Shown here one piece after another: positions 63,603 through 64,000 of a stretch of 64,000 bases of DNA. The stretch spans positions 18,928,856-18,992,855 of the forward strand of contig NC_037674.1 in assembly GCF_003255815.1 (NCBI RefSeq). The letters run 5' to 3'. The stretch comes from Theropithecus gelada. Lineage: Eukaryota; Chordata; Mammalia; Primates; Cercopithecidae. Numbering within the stretch: position 1 is the first letter of the stretch; each line of letters begins with the position of its first letter. Under the pieces are notes generated by a model. The model was given only the letters and a program-made list of their open reading frames with translations, had not been told where the DNA came from and searched no databases. Made by a program: the position numbers and the translations under genes.

Positions 63603-63778
63603 AAAAGTTTTTTAAAATTAGCCAGGCATAGTGAGTTGTACACACCAGTGGCCCTGGCTACTCAATAGGCTGAGGTGGAAGGATTGTTTAAGCACAAGAG
63701 GTCAAGTCTGCAGTGAGCCATGATCGTGCCACTGCACTCCAGTCTGGGTGACACAGCAAGACCCTGCCTCAAATAATG
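63603..63778 (+). mobile_element. Alu right-arm fragment
   Basis: 'aaaattagccaggcatagtgag' to 'ccctgcctcaaataatg'. Confidence 0.82.
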
Positions 63779-63793
63779 ATGATAATAATAATA

Positions 63794-63823
<30 letters not shown>
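63776..63823. repeat. (AAT)n microsatellite
   Basis: Imperfect AAT/GAT triplets with a pure (AAT) run at the right end, grown from the Alu tail. Confidence 0.95.
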
Positions 63824-63824
<1 letters not shown>

Positions 63825-64000
63825 AAGACAGATGCCCAAATTCAAAAATCTATTCAGGGAAAGAGGTCTAGTATGGTTGGGAGGTTGAGGATACAGACAT
63901 CCATACAGCAGTCTCCAACCCATTCTCAAACTGAAATCTCAATGTTCTCTCTCGTGTCTCCTGGTACTATAGAACCAGTGTTAGTCTAGGCCAAGGTCAT

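Noticed and set aside
7630..63605. Dozens of 60-170 codon frames reading like 'SPRLECSGTISAHCNLRLPGSS' or 'VETGFHHVGQAGLELLTS'
   Set aside because: These are translations of antisense Alu elements, not genes.
61890..64000. PPIP5K1 promoter or first exon
   Set aside because: No CpG-rich stretch or convincing non-coding exon could be identified; probably lies beyond the window.
1..64000. tRNA, rRNA or other structured RNA genes
   Set aside because: None seen by eye. Alu is 7SL-derived and MIR tRNA-derived, but these are retrotransposon copies, not functional RNA genes.

Overview
This is ordinary nuclear DNA of a primate, almost certainly an Old World monkey (macaque/baboon/vervet type). The evidence is two split vertebrate genes with GT-AG introns, very dense Alu and L1 content, and several young AluY copies carrying variants I associate with cercopithecoid AluY subfamilies (second-arm 'gagctgagatccggcc', 'aggcgaggtggcgggcgcc', 'gcgtaaacccgggagg'). 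The gene pair matches human chromosome 15q15.3: MAP1A on the plus strand, then PPIP5K1 on the minus strand, tail to tail.

Layout. 1-5132: the last part of the giant MAP1A coding exon and its two final small coding exons, followed by a 3'UTR with AATAAA at 6504. About 6.5-8.4 kb: short intergenic stretch with Alus and a TA/CA microsatellite. About 8.4-61.9 kb: PPIP5K1 on the minus strand. I placed 29 coding exons by reading the minus strand and matching splice sites and reading phase. They join without a break from ATG at 61889 to TAG at 9683 and encode 1433 residues, the length I recall for human PPIP5K1. The kinase half (59-62 kb and 58 kb) and phosphatase-like half (49-56 kb) are compact. 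The disordered tail is spread over huge introns, including one of about 21.5 kb (14.4-36.0 kb) made almost entirely of Alus inserted into decayed L1 elements. 61.9-64 kb: 5' intron/UTR territory with Alus; no promoter is identifiable.

How the genes relate: MAP1A is a neuronal microtubule-associated protein and PPIP5K1 makes and turns over inositol pyrophosphates. They are neighbours with convergent transcription, not a functional unit.

Points worth attention: a phase-compatible, unrecognised 183-nt exon-like block at 37590-37772; a phase-0 150-nt cassette-like exon at 46392-46541 encoding an Arg-rich segment; an Alu-free 6.9-kb island around the first of these; in-frame 63-nt duplications in both genes (MAP1A charged repeat, PPIP5K1 C-terminal repeat); and young nested AluY insertions with clear target-site duplications. 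I found no sign of a new mobile, defence or regulatory system. Most other open reading frames are Alu translations or shadows.
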